A DNA stretch of 18,142 nt. It comes from SIG672 sp045535095 (lineage in GTDB: Bacteria > Bacillota > Clostridia > Oscillospirales > CAG-272). A program made the position numbers and the translations under genes. Within the stretch, counting starts at the first letter, position 1; each line of letters starts with the position of its first letter. Of the stretch, positions 1 through 6,833 are shown one piece after another. The stretch spans positions 1 through 18,142 of the forward strand of contig JAZSKY010000031.1 of NCBI GenBank assembly GCA_045535095.1, in the 5' to 3' direction. The notes beneath the pieces are model-generated. The model did no database searches. It saw only the letters and a list, made by a program, of their open reading frames with translations, and was not told where the DNA came from.

Positions 1-60
1 GCTACGATCCGACTTGGCAGAAAAAACAAGTTCCCTGCCGAAAATTATGTGTGTCCGTAG
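1..60 (+). other. Possible 3' end of an upstream reading frame
   Basis: One plus-strand frame is open from base 1 and ends at TAG 58-60, encoding at most 19 residues (it ends KFPAENYVCP). A perfect hairpin followed by T-rich sequence comes directly after it, which fits the tail of a plus-strand gene lying left of the window. The stretch is too short to identify and may be chance. Confidence 0.25.
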
Positions 61-127
61 GGGCGATTCATGAATCGCCCGTTTTTGTTTTGCGTATTTC
101 AGCGGGCGATTCGTGAATCGCCCCTAC
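57..127. repeat. Nested palindromic inverted repeat (MITE-like or REP-like)
   Basis: Two 25-bp arms, 57-81 and 103-127, are reverse complements of each other with one mismatch. Each arm is itself palindromic: the left core GGGCGATTCATGAATCGCCC (61-80) is perfect, and the right core differs only at its centre. The unit can fold as one long hairpin or as two. It lies downstream of radA and shows no coding content. It resembles short interspersed palindromes of clostridial genomes; copy number cannot be judged from one window. Confidence 0.75.
61..90 (+). terminator. Terminator-like hairpin in the palindromic repeat
   Basis: The perfect 20-bp palindrome at 61-80 is followed on the plus strand by GTTTTTGTTTT, the layout of a Rho-independent terminator. 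It would stop transcription coming from the left, including any gene ending at 58-60. The second palindrome has no T tract on either strand, so radA has no clear terminator of its own. Confidence 0.5.
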
Positions 128-180
128 AAAATACAAACATCCTTATGAGAAGCCTCGTAAAACGTGCAGATCTTTATTTA

Positions 181-1554
181 TTAGTTTTTCTGAAATATCT
201 TCAGCGCATCGAAAATGCCGCCTACTCCGATAAGCTCGACCTCGCTCGGAAGCTTTGAAGCGTCAAACCTTGCAAGATCCTTTTTCGGGAGCATTATTTT
301 CGTAAAGCCGAGACGTACCGCCTCGTTTATTCTGACCTCGGGCGCACTGACCGAGCGGCACTCTCCCGCAAGACCTATCTCGCCGAATGCAATAAGCTCG
401 TCGGGAACGGGAACGTCCTTTATGCTCGAAACGAGCGAGAGCGCTATTGCCATATCAACGGCAGGCTCGTCCAGACGGAGTCCTCCGATAACGTTGAGAT
501 ATGCGTCACAAGAGGAAAATTTAAGTCCGAGGCGCTTTTCAAGCACCGCGAGTATCAGATGCATTCTGTTATAGTCAATTCCGTTTGCAGTTCTTCTCGG
601 AGAGGAGAGAACGCTGTCGGTGGTGAGCGCCTGAATTTCGGTTATCATCGGGCGGCTGCCCTCCATAACGCAGACCGCACAGTTGCCCGAAATATTGCGA
701 GGACGTCCTGCAAGGAGCATTTCGGAGGGATTCTCAACCTCGCGAAGTCCCTCGCCCGTCATCTCGAAAACACCTATCTCGTTAGTCGAGCCGTAGCGGT
801 TCTTGGAGGCTCTTATCACTCTGAAGAGCTGCTGACGGTCACCCTCAAAGGAAAGAACTGCGTCCACCATGTGCTCAAGCACCTTGGGTCCTGCGATGCT
901 GCCCTCTTTATTGACGTGTCCGACCATAAGCACCGCGCTTCCGCTCGTTTTCGCAAACGAGATAAATCTTGCGGCGCATTCCTTGACCTGCGTAATGCTT
1001 CCTGCCGACGCGTTTGCCGCATCGCTGTACATCGTCTGTATAGAGTCTATAACGACAAGGTCGGGGGAGGTCGTCTCGCACTCGGAGAGTATTCTTTCAA
1101 GCGAGGTTTCGGTCATAATATAGAGGCCGTCTCCCGAAACGCCGAGGCGGTTTGCTCTGTATTTGAGCTGACCTGAGGATTCCTCGCCCGAAACGTATAA
1201 AACCTTTTTCTTTTGTCCTAGAACTCCGCATATCTGCATAAGAAGAGTTGATTTGCCTATTCCCGGCTCGCCTGCGATTAGAACGGCAGAGCCTTCGACT
1301 ATTCCGCCGCCAAGTACTCTGTCAAGCTCTCTCATTCCGGTAAGCGAGCGCATATACTCCGGAATCTGAAGCTCGGAAAATCTGACCGCGTGGCTTTCGG
1401 AGGATGCAAGCACACTACCTCTGCGAGGGGCGGGTGCGCTCTGCACGACGTGCTCCTCAAGCGTATTCCATTCTCCGCAGGAGGGGCATCTGCCCATCCA
1501 TTTTGCGCTTCTGTACTCGCAAGCGGTACATTCAAAATAGGATTTTGCTTTCAT
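181..1554 (-). CDS. radA: DNA repair protein RadA (Sms)
   Basis: This is a RecA-related helicase that promotes branch migration of recombination intermediates in the cytoplasm. The 457-residue length is normal for the family. Domains in order are an N-terminal zinc ribbon with Cys 9, 12, 23 and 26; a RecA-like ATPase core with Walker A GEPGIGKS (95-102) and Walker B LVVIDS (166-171); the RadA signature KNRYG (251-255); and a C-terminal Lon-protease-like domain from about residue 290. The ATG at 1554 has a good SD (AAAAGGA) about 9 nt upstream. It is the last gene of a minus-strand run, 35 nt after the amidase, so co-transcription is likely. The protein looks intact. Confidence 0.97.
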   Translation of the reverse strand: MKAKSYFECTACEYRSAKWMGRCPSCGEWNTLEEHVVQSAPAPRRGSVLASSESHAVRFSELQIPEYMRSLTGMRELDRVLGGGIVEGSAVLIAGEPGIGKSTLLMQICGVLGQKKKVLYVSGEESSGQLKYRANRLGVSGDGLYIMTETSLERILSECETTSPDLVVIDSIQTMYSDAANASAGSITQVKECAARFISFAKTSGSAVLMVGHVNKEGSIAGPKVLEHMVDAVLSFEGDRQQLFRVIRASKNRYGSTNEIGVFEMTGEGLREVENPSEMLLAGRPRNISGNCAVCVMEGSRPMITEIQALTTDSVLSSPRRTANGIDYNRMHLILAVLEKRLGLKFSSCDAYLNVIGGLRLDEPAVDMAIALSLVSSIKDVPVPDELIAFGEIGLAGECRSVSAPEVRINEAVRLGFTKIMLPKKDLARFDASKLPSEVELIGVGGIFDALKIFQKN

Positions 1555-1589
1555 TTTGAAAAGTCCTTTTCTTTATTTGAGTCTGTTTT

Positions 1590-2366
1590 TTACTTGTTTT
1601 GGTTCTGAAGGTGTGAGTCGAGTGCGAGAAACAGCGTACTCGCTACGTCCCTTCTGTATTCCTTGTCGCAAAGACGCTCGTTTTCTGCGGCGTTAGAGAG
1701 AAATCCGCATTCAACGAGAATTGCAGGGACGCTCGCCTTATCAAGCACGTAGATCGTTGCGTTTGCCCCTTTCACCTGCCTGTTATTGTCCTTTTGTAAA
1801 AGCTCTCTTGCAAGCGACTGCACGCCCCTTGCAATTTCAAGACTCTCGGGTGTGTTTTTTGAATAATACACCTGAAGTCCGCTATATTTTTCGCTGACGA
1901 ATTTATTCATGTGGATACTGACGAAAATGCAGTTTTCATACTTTTTCATCATATCAACTCTGTATCTCGTGTCCTGCGCCTTTTTTGAAAGCGGGATGCT
2001 CTCGTCGTAGCGCATAGTGTCGTCCTCTCTCGTAAGCACGACCTTATACCCTCTGAAAACGAGCATATCGCGGAGCATCAGGGTAATATCGAGGTTGAGA
2101 TCCTTCTCAAGCACACCGCTGAGTCCGACAGCTCCTGCGTCTCTTCCTCCGTGTCCTGCGTCAAGTATTATCACCCTTTCGCTATTTTGCGCGGCGCTAC
2201 TATTGACATAAGATATATTTTCTGTTAAAATACTCGGTGTAAGGCTCTCTGAAAAAGAAGAGACCAGAATGGCGCACGCGATTATCAGCGCCGTACAGAG
2301 TGTGAAATGCGCGCCGTAGATGGCGCTAAAGGACGTCTTTTTTCTCTTTTTAGTGGTCATATACAC
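1590..2366 (-). CDS. cwlD: N-acetylmuramoyl-L-alanine amidase, CwlD-like
   Basis: This zinc amidase (Amidase_3) cleaves the amide bond between MurNAc and L-Ala. In spore formers CwlD helps make muramic-delta-lactam in the spore cortex. Numbered from the GTG at 2372, a membrane segment or uncleaved signal lies at about 22-42, then the catalytic domain with zinc ligands in DAGHGG (H74), E89 and SIHMN (H154), and the catalytic Glu in VECGF (E221). The short single-domain form and the segments around SGLQVYYS and VECGFLSN match CwlD, but a vegetative amidase is not excluded. Starts are possible at GTG 2372, GTG 2366 or ATG 2360. The SD GAGG (2376-2379) is best spaced for 2366, which is used here. 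The SD sits in a possible hairpin (2370-2377 with 2410-2417). Confidence 0.85.
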   Translation of the reverse strand: MYMTTKKRKKTSFSAIYGAHFTLCTALIIACAILVSSFSESLTPSILTENISYVNSSAAQNSERVIILDAGHGGRDAGAVGLSGVLEKDLNLDITLMLRDMLVFRGYKVVLTREDDTMRYDESIPLSKKAQDTRYRVDMMKKYENCIFVSIHMNKFVSEKYSGLQVYYSKNTPESLEIARGVQSLARELLQKDNNRQVKGANATIYVLDKASVPAILVECGFLSNAAENERLCDKEYRRDVASTLFLALDSHLQNQNK

Positions 2367-2441
2367 TATCACCCGCCTCGTACATAAATGCTTTTACAAT
2401 ATATGCTGCGGCGGGTGCAAAAAGTAGAAAATAAAAGTTTT

Positions 2442-3032
2442 TTAATCCTTCTTCTGAGGTCTTGAGACCTTGGGTGCGTATCTGTCCTCTTTTTTCTTCG
2501 GCGGACGAACTCCGTGACAGTATTTAACGCCGAGAATATAGGCAAGAGTGCAGACGATAAGTCCGGGAATGGGAGTGAGAAGATTTGCGAAGCTGACGTC
2601 CATAAGCAGAGTCATCAGCGCAACGTACATTCCCTGAATGAACTTTGCTATCGCGTTTGCGACTCCATAGAGCTGACCTGCCCACAGAGCGCCGCTGTGA
2701 TCGAAGATCACCTTACCGATAAAGCTGAGAATTCCGAGAAGAATGTTAAGTCCGTTTGCGGCAAGAGCGAGCCAAAGTCCTGTGAGCGGCTTGTACTCAC
2801 GCTTTCCCGCCTCGATTCTGATTCCGTCCTTCTGTCCAAGCTCGTAAACGAGCGAGTAGATGAGATAAAGATAAAAGAGCGCGGAAAAAATCCCCGATCC
2901 GATAAAGAGAGGAGAGCGCATATTTTCGGGATCTCTCGTTGCCATTGCTACGACGAGTCCGAAAAGCGTCATTCCAAACTGATAAAGTCCAAGTCTTACT
3001 ACCTGGTAGCCTTGCTTTTTATAGAGATCCAT
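2442..3032 (-). CDS. Hypothetical multi-pass membrane protein
   Basis: The family is not recognised. The 196-residue protein has about four to five hydrophobic segments (near residues 13-32, 43-66, 87-107, 120-145 and 152-170) and a Lys/Arg-rich hydrophilic tail (PPKKKEDRYAP and onward). This suggests an integral membrane protein with a basic cytosolic C-terminus. The ATG at 3032 follows a strong SD (GGGGGAAG). It is first in a minus-strand run leading to the CwlD-like amidase and radA, with 75 nt or less to the amidase start, and lies divergent to the recombinase gene. No catalytic motif is visible. Confidence 0.8.
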   Translation of the reverse strand: MDLYKKQGYQVVRLGLYQFGMTLFGLVVAMATRDPENMRSPLFIGSGIFSALFYLYLIYSLVYELGQKDGIRIEAGKREYKPLTGLWLALAANGLNILLGILSFIGKVIFDHSGALWAGQLYGVANAIAKFIQGMYVALMTLLMDVSFANLLTPIPGLIVCTLAYILGVKYCHGVRPPKKKEDRYAPKVSRPQKKD

Positions 3033-3148
3033 AAGCTTCCCCCAAAAAATTAGTTGCTATAATAATTTTAATATATAATTGTGAACAAAAAACCGACATA
3101 TAGTAAATATTATTTATATATATGCACATTTTATAAGGAGAAACCGCA

Positions 3149-4144
3149 GTGCAAAAGCTTCCAAACGTAATAACGCAGTTTTCTGCGTACAAGCAGCTTA
3201 TACAGAACCGCTCGCCAAAGACGGTTGAGCAGTACGAAATAGACCTTGCGCTCTTTCTGAAATACGTCAAAGCGGTAGAAAACGGAGTCCGCGAGAGCGA
3301 CACCGAGAAAATAGACGAGACCGATATTTCTGACGTTGACGTCGAATTTCTCGCCAAAATAACTCCCGATATGATAATGAGCTTTCTTATGTACGCCGCA
3401 AGATACAGAGGGAACAAGTCGTCGGTGACCGCGCGCAAGCTATCGGCAATACGCAGCTTTTTCAGATACTATACGGTGAACAAGCATCTTCTTAAAGATA
3501 ATCCTGCAAAGGATATAGACTCGCCGAGCGTCAAGCGCGCTCTCCCGAAATATCTGACGGTTGACGAGTGTATGGCTCTTCTTTCGGCAATCGAGAGCGA
3601 CACCGAGTCCAAATTCCGCGAGCGAGATTTCGCTATCGTCACCCTCTTTTTAAACTGCGGAATGCGTCTTTCCGAGCTTGTCGGAATATCATTTGCGGAT
3701 ATTGATCCCGATATGCGCTCGCTCAAGGTTACTGGTAAAGGTAGCAAGAACAGAATCGTATATCTCAACGAGGCTTGTCAGAACGCGATAAAAAACTATA
3801 TCCCCACCCGCGCAAGAGTTGAAATTCACGATAAAAATGCGCTTTTCATCAGCCGTCTCGGAGACAGAATTTCGATCAAGACGGTTCAGTGGATGGTTGA
3901 GAAATATTTGAAGCGCGCAGGACTCGGATACAGAAAATTCTCGGTGCATAAGCTCCGTCATACCGCGGCAACTCTTATGTATCAGAGCGGTCAGGTCGAT
4001 ATTCGCGTACTTAAAGATATTCTCGGTCACGAGCAGCTCAACACAACGCAGATATACACGCATATCAGCAACGCGCAGATGGAGGAGGCTATGCGAGCAA
4101 ATCCTCTTGCAGACGTAACTCTTAAAAAGAAGGAAAACGGCTAA
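3149..4144 (+). CDS. XerC/XerD-type tyrosine recombinase
   Basis: This is a site-specific recombinase that cuts and rejoins DNA through a Tyr nucleophile. An N-terminal SAM-like core-binding domain spans about residues 10-125, and the catalytic domain about 130-325. The active-site set is complete: R173 (GMRLSE), K197, H267 and R270 (HKLRH), H294 (LGHE) and Tyr303 (QIYTH). At 331 residues it is some 30 longer than typical XerC or XerD because of an acidic insertion at about 44-68 in the N-terminal domain. The start is GTG 3149 with SD AAGGAG at 3135-3140. The housekeeping context favours chromosome-dimer resolution over a phage integrase. XerC and XerD cannot be separated by eye. Confidence 0.92.
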   Translation: MQKLPNVITQFSAYKQLIQNRSPKTVEQYEIDLALFLKYVKAVENGVRESDTEKIDETDISDVDVEFLAKITPDMIMSFLMYAARYRGNKSSVTARKLSAIRSFFRYYTVNKHLLKDNPAKDIDSPSVKRALPKYLTVDECMALLSAIESDTESKFRERDFAIVTLFLNCGMRLSELVGISFADIDPDMRSLKVTGKGSKNRIVYLNEACQNAIKNYIPTRARVEIHDKNALFISRLGDRISIKTVQWMVEKYLKRAGLGYRKFSVHKLRHTAATLMYQSGQVDIRVLKDILGHEQLNTTQIYTHISNAQMEEAMRANPLADVTLKKKENG

Positions 4145-4233
4145 AAATTACACAAAAACACAAGTAAATTCACTGCGTGTTAATAAATATAATATAAACT
4201 TGTATTTATAATACATCTTTAACGGAGATAAAA

Positions 4234-5457
4234 ATGTCAGATAAACAATGTCCTATAAAAAAGACCTCAATAGGCGGTCAGGCGCTTATTGAAGGAATTA
4301 TGATGCGCGGACCCGAAAAGACCGCAATGGCGATACGCAACCCCAAGGGTGCTATCGTTATGAAGGAGTGGAAAAACTCAAATAAGGTGTCAAAGCTTTC
4401 TAAAATCCCCTTCGTTCGCGGAATTTTCAATATGGTTTCCTCACTCGTTATGGGCTACAAGTGTCTCTCGGAGTCGGCTGAAATAGCAATGGACCTTGAG
4501 GAGCTTGAGCGTCAGGAGAAAGAGGAAAAGGAGCTTAAAGCTCTCAAAAAGAGAGCGAAAAAAGAGGGTATCCCCTACGAGGAGCTTCTCGCCGAGTACA
4601 AGGCGTCAAAGGAGCCTGTCGCCGAGGCCGAAACTGCCGAGGAAGTCGTTATAGAAGATAGCGAGACAGTAGAGGAAACTCCCGTAGCTGTCGAGGAAAA
4701 CGAAGAGACGGTAGTCGAAGAGACCTATGCTCCCGAGGAAACGGAGATCACCAAGGAAGCGCCCGTTGAGGCTGTTGAAAGTGACGAAAAGGCAGACAAA
4801 AAAGAGAAGAAAAAGGACTCCGAAATGGGCTGGGTAATGCTCGTCAGCGTAGTGTTCGCACTCTTTCTTGTAGTCGGACTTTTCGTGTTCCTCCCCGAAT
4901 TTATCTATAAGCTCGCCTTTGGCGAGTTCCCCGAAAATCCCACCTACTTTGACCAGCTCGGACGCAGCGCCTTCACAGGTCTTATCAAGCTCATTCTCCT
5001 TATCGGATATATGTGGGCGGTCTCCTTTATGAAGGATATAAAGCGCACCTTTATGTATCACGGCGCAGAGCACAAGACCATTTTCTGCTACGAAAGAGGA
5101 CTTGAGCTGACAACTAAAAACGTCAGAGCGCAGAAGAGATTCCACCCGAGATGCGGAACGTCCTTTATCGTTCTCGTCGTGCTTGTCGGCATAATTCTCG
5201 GAAGCTTCATACAGTTTAACAGTCTCCTTCCCAGAATGCTCTCGAGAATCGTTCTCGTGCCTCTCATCGTGGGCATCGGATACGAGCTTATCAAGCTTGC
5301 GGGAAAGAAGGATAACCTTATAACGAGAATAATCTCCGCCCCCGGTGTATGGCTTCAGCACATCACCACAAAAGAGCCTACCGACGATATGATCGAGTGT
5401 GCGATAAGAGCAATAAGCGAGGTCATTCCCGAGGATAAGGAAAGCGATAATTGGTGA
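4234..5457 (+). CDS. yqhQ: DUF1385 membrane protein YqhQ with acidic insertion
   Basis: This is a conserved Firmicutes membrane protein of uncertain function. The family signature GGQALIEGIMMRG lies at residues 14-26, and the second conserved block (YHGAEHKT, then HPRCGTSF) precedes the later membrane helices. Four or five transmembrane segments are visible from about residue 199 to the C-terminus. The protein is about 90 residues longer than usual. The excess is a hydrophilic stretch at about 85-198, basic and coiled-coil-like at first and then very Glu-rich, between the N-terminal block and the first strong helix. The start is ATG 4234 with SD CGGAG. It follows the recombinase gene by 89 nt of AT-rich DNA, in which I see no clear promoter. 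Confidence 0.93.
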   Translation: MSDKQCPIKKTSIGGQALIEGIMMRGPEKTAMAIRNPKGAIVMKEWKNSNKVSKLSKIPFVRGIFNMVSSLVMGYKCLSESAEIAMDLEELERQEKEEKELKALKKRAKKEGIPYEELLAEYKASKEPVAEAETAEEVVIEDSETVEETPVAVEENEETVVEETYAPEETEITKEAPVEAVESDEKADKKEKKKDSEMGWVMLVSVVFALFLVVGLFVFLPEFIYKLAFGEFPENPTYFDQLGRSAFTGLIKLILLIGYMWAVSFMKDIKRTFMYHGAEHKTIFCYERGLELTTKNVRAQKRFHPRCGTSFIVLVVLVGIILGSFIQFNSLLPRMLSRIVLVPLIVGIGYELIKLAGKKDNLITRIISAPGVWLQHITTKEPTDDMIECAIRAISEVIPEDKESDNW

Positions 5458-5470
5458 GGAAAATAAAAAA

Positions 5471-5520
5471 AGCACTATACAAATCCGCGGAACGGCTTGC
5501 CTTTCTGCGGATTTTGTGCT
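5471..5520. terminator. Imperfect hairpin between yqhQ and the channel gene
   Basis: Bases 5480-5496 pair with 5501-5518 around a CTTG loop, with a few mismatches, and AGCAC (5471-5475) pairs with GTGCT (5516-5520). Read on the minus strand it is followed by a run of T, so its best terminator orientation is minus although no minus-strand gene lies to its right. On the plus strand it may weakly end yqhQ transcription. Its right arm overlaps the channel promoter, so an operator role is possible. Confidence 0.45.
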
Positions 5521-5525
5521 ACAAT
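5497..5525 (+). promoter_or_regulatory. Sigma-A-type promoter for the K+ channel gene
   Basis: TTGCCT (5497-5502) and TACAAT (5520-5525) are separated by exactly 17 bp, with a TG extended -10 dinucleotide just upstream. Transcription would begin about 20 bp before the channel start. The -35 lies in the loop and right arm of the hairpin described for 5471-5520. Confidence 0.65.
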
Positions 5526-5553
5526 TTAGAAAAACAAAAAGGTTTGGTAAATT

Positions 5554-6267
5554 ATGAGAAAAAAACTATATTTGATGGTGGAACCGAGAGATGACGGTAA
5601 CAAATTAAGTAAAACATACGATTTTATAATGATGCTTACCATAACCGCAAGCATAATCCCGCTTGCATTCAAAGAAACTACTGCCGTTTTCAAATGGATA
5701 GATTACATAACTGTAAGCATATTTATTATCGATTACTTTTTCAGGCTAATAACCGCCGATTATAAATTAAACAGATCTGTTGCATCATTTTTTATATATC
5801 CAATTACGCCTTTTGCAATAATTGATCTCGTATCAATATTACCATCGTTAACTATTTTAAACGGCGGTTTTAGACTGCTGAAACTTTTTAGACTTTTAAG
5901 AACGCTAAAAGTCCTTCGCGCATTTAAATTTTTGAGGTACTCTAAGAGTTTCGATATTATAATAAATGTGTTTAAGAAACAAAAAAGGATTCTTTATGCC
6001 GTTGCAACTATGGCAATAGCTTATATTTTGGTGTCCGCCCTTGTAATATACAATGTCGAGCCCGAATCGTTTGAAACTTTTTTTGATGCTATCTATTGGG
6101 CAACAGTCTCACTCACCACCGTAGGCTATGGAGACATCTATCCGGTAACAACGATAGGACAAATAGTAACGATGATATCGTCTGTTTTCGGCATTGCCAT
6201 AATAGCATTACCCGCCGGTGTAATAACCGCCGGATACTTAGAAGAAATAAACAAGGACAATAAATGA
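5554..6267 (+). CDS. Voltage-gated potassium channel, six-helix type
   Basis: The predicted product is a tetrameric plasma-membrane K+ channel. Helices S1-S3 cover about residues 25-100. The S4 voltage sensor has a positive residue at every third position from R107 to R128 (R107, K110, R113, R116, K119, R122, K125, R128). S5, the pore helix and the filter TVGYGD (189-194) follow, then S6 (about 203-228). The protein ends shortly after S6, so it has no RCK/TrkA-N or cyclic-nucleotide domain. Length is 237 residues. The start is ATG 5554 with SD AAAAGG. Codons (many ATA, TTA and AAA) are AT-richer than in the neighbours, which hints at recent acquisition. It has its own promoter. Confidence 0.92.
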   Translation: MRKKLYLMVEPRDDGNKLSKTYDFIMMLTITASIIPLAFKETTAVFKWIDYITVSIFIIDYFFRLITADYKLNRSVASFFIYPITPFAIIDLVSILPSLTILNGGFRLLKLFRLLRTLKVLRAFKFLRYSKSFDIIINVFKKQKRILYAVATMAIAYILVSALVIYNVEPESFETFFDAIYWATVSLTTVGYGDIYPVTTIGQIVTMISSVFGIAIIALPAGVITAGYLEEINKDNK

Positions 6268-6300
6268 TTCACCATAAAACGGTGAGTGATCGAGCACTAC

Positions 6301-6353
6301 GCCTCCCTTGTTTAAAGGGAGGTGGCACGGCTAAGCCGTGACGGAGGGATTGT
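6301..6353 (+). repeat. Left inverted repeat of the DUF559 element
   Basis: This sequence carries two hairpins: CCTCCCTT/AAGGGAGG (6302-6309 with 6315-6322) and CACGGC/GCCGTG (6326-6331 with 6335-6340). It ends GAGGGATTGT. The reverse complement of 6699-6747 matches it over most of its length, strongest at the CTCCCTTG outer end and the GAGGGATTGT inner end. The GGAGG at 6343-6347 acts as SD of the enclosed gene. Confidence 0.8.
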
Positions 6354-6354
6354 A

Positions 6355-6723
6355 ATGCAAAGAAAACACAACAAAAATATAGTTCCTCTTGCCAGAGTGT
6401 TGCGAAAAAACATGACCAAAGAAGAAAAACACCTTTGGTATGATTTTCTTCGAACTTATCCCATTCGTTTTTCTCGGCAAAAGGTGCTCGGCAAATATAT
6501 AGCCGATTTCTACTGTGCGAAAGCTAATATTATAATCGAACTTGACGGATCGGGACACTACACGGAACACGGCAAAGAGTATGATGCCGAGCGCGCAGCT
6601 TTTCTTGAGAAATACAAAATAACCGTTATCAGAATACCGAATACAAAAATACGCGAAAATTTCCAAGGTGTATGCAAATACATAGATCAAATAATCCAAC
6701 AATCCCTCAGTCAGCTTCGCTGA
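6355..6723 (+). CDS. DUF559 (Vsr-like, PD-(D/E)XK fold) endonuclease-like protein
   Basis: A 122-residue protein of the DUF559 family, related to very-short-patch-repair-type nucleases. The core motif is complete: RQKVLGKYIADFYC contributes the catalytic Asp, and IIELDGSGHY contributes Glu-x-Asp and the family Gly/His. A basic N-terminal helix (QRKHNKN, RVLRKNMTKEEK) precedes it. The start is ATG 6355, with SD GGAGG at 6343-6347 seven nt upstream. An upstream in-frame codon at 6322 would translate through the repeat and lacks a good SD. The stop TGA (6721-6723) sits inside a repeat hairpin. Substrate and biological role are unknown. DNA cleavage or nicking is inferred from the fold. Confidence 0.87.
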   Translation: MQRKHNKNIVPLARVLRKNMTKEEKHLWYDFLRTYPIRFSRQKVLGKYIADFYCAKANIIIELDGSGHYTEHGKEYDAERAAFLEKYKITVIRIPNTKIRENFQGVCKYIDQIIQQSLSQLR

Positions 6724-6747
6724 CAGCTCCCTTTACACAAGGGAGCC
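6699..6747 (-). repeat. Right inverted repeat of the DUF559 element
   Basis: The reverse complement of this segment resembles the left repeat. It holds two hairpins, GTCAGC/GCTGAC (6710-6715 with 6719-6724) and GCTCCCTT/AAGGGAGC (6726-6733 with 6739-6746). Its inner part is coding: it gives the last eight residues (QQSLSQLR) and the TGA of the DUF559 gene. Confidence 0.8.
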
Positions 6748-6767
6748 CTTTATTTCGTTCACGAACA

Positions 6768-6810
6768 AACTCCCACAGACCGAATTCTGTGGGAGTTTTA
6801 TTTTTATTTT
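6768..6810 (+). terminator. Rho-independent terminator after the DUF559 element
   Basis: A perfect 12-bp stem (6768-6779 with 6786-6797) and 6-nt loop are followed on the plus strand by TTTTATTTTTATTTT. It ends transcription from the channel and DUF559 side. On the minus strand only a short T run follows, so it is weaker as the terminator of the convergent aminotransferase gene. Confidence 0.85.
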
Positions 6811-6833
6811 AACCATAAAAACCAAACGGACAA

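Larger units (their letters stand above)
6301..6747 (+). mobile_element. Putative DUF559 endonuclease element bounded by inverted repeats
   Basis: About 450 bp holding one gene between imperfect terminal inverted repeats of roughly 50 bp (6301-6353 and 6699-6747). There is almost no spare DNA: the left repeat supplies the SD and the right repeat encodes the last codons and stop. I saw no clear target-site duplication. The layout suggests a small mobile or selfish unit, but mobility itself is inferred, not seen. Confidence 0.55.

Noticed and set aside
559..1176. Long plus-strand open frame opposite radA
   Set aside because: It lies entirely inside the clear radA gene and has no recognisable domain or SD.
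3149..4144. Phage or integron integrase
   Set aside because: The domain plan and housekeeping neighbours fit XerC/XerD better, and no attachment site or cargo is visible.
4606..5475. Minus-strand open frame of 289 codons
   Set aside because: It is antisense to yqhQ, whose family motifs are unmistakable. Its length reflects codon bias on the real strand.
6322..6354. Longer N-terminus for the DUF559 protein
   Set aside because: The extra 11 residues are translated repeat sequence. ATG 6355 has a well-spaced GGAGG and family-like N-terminus.
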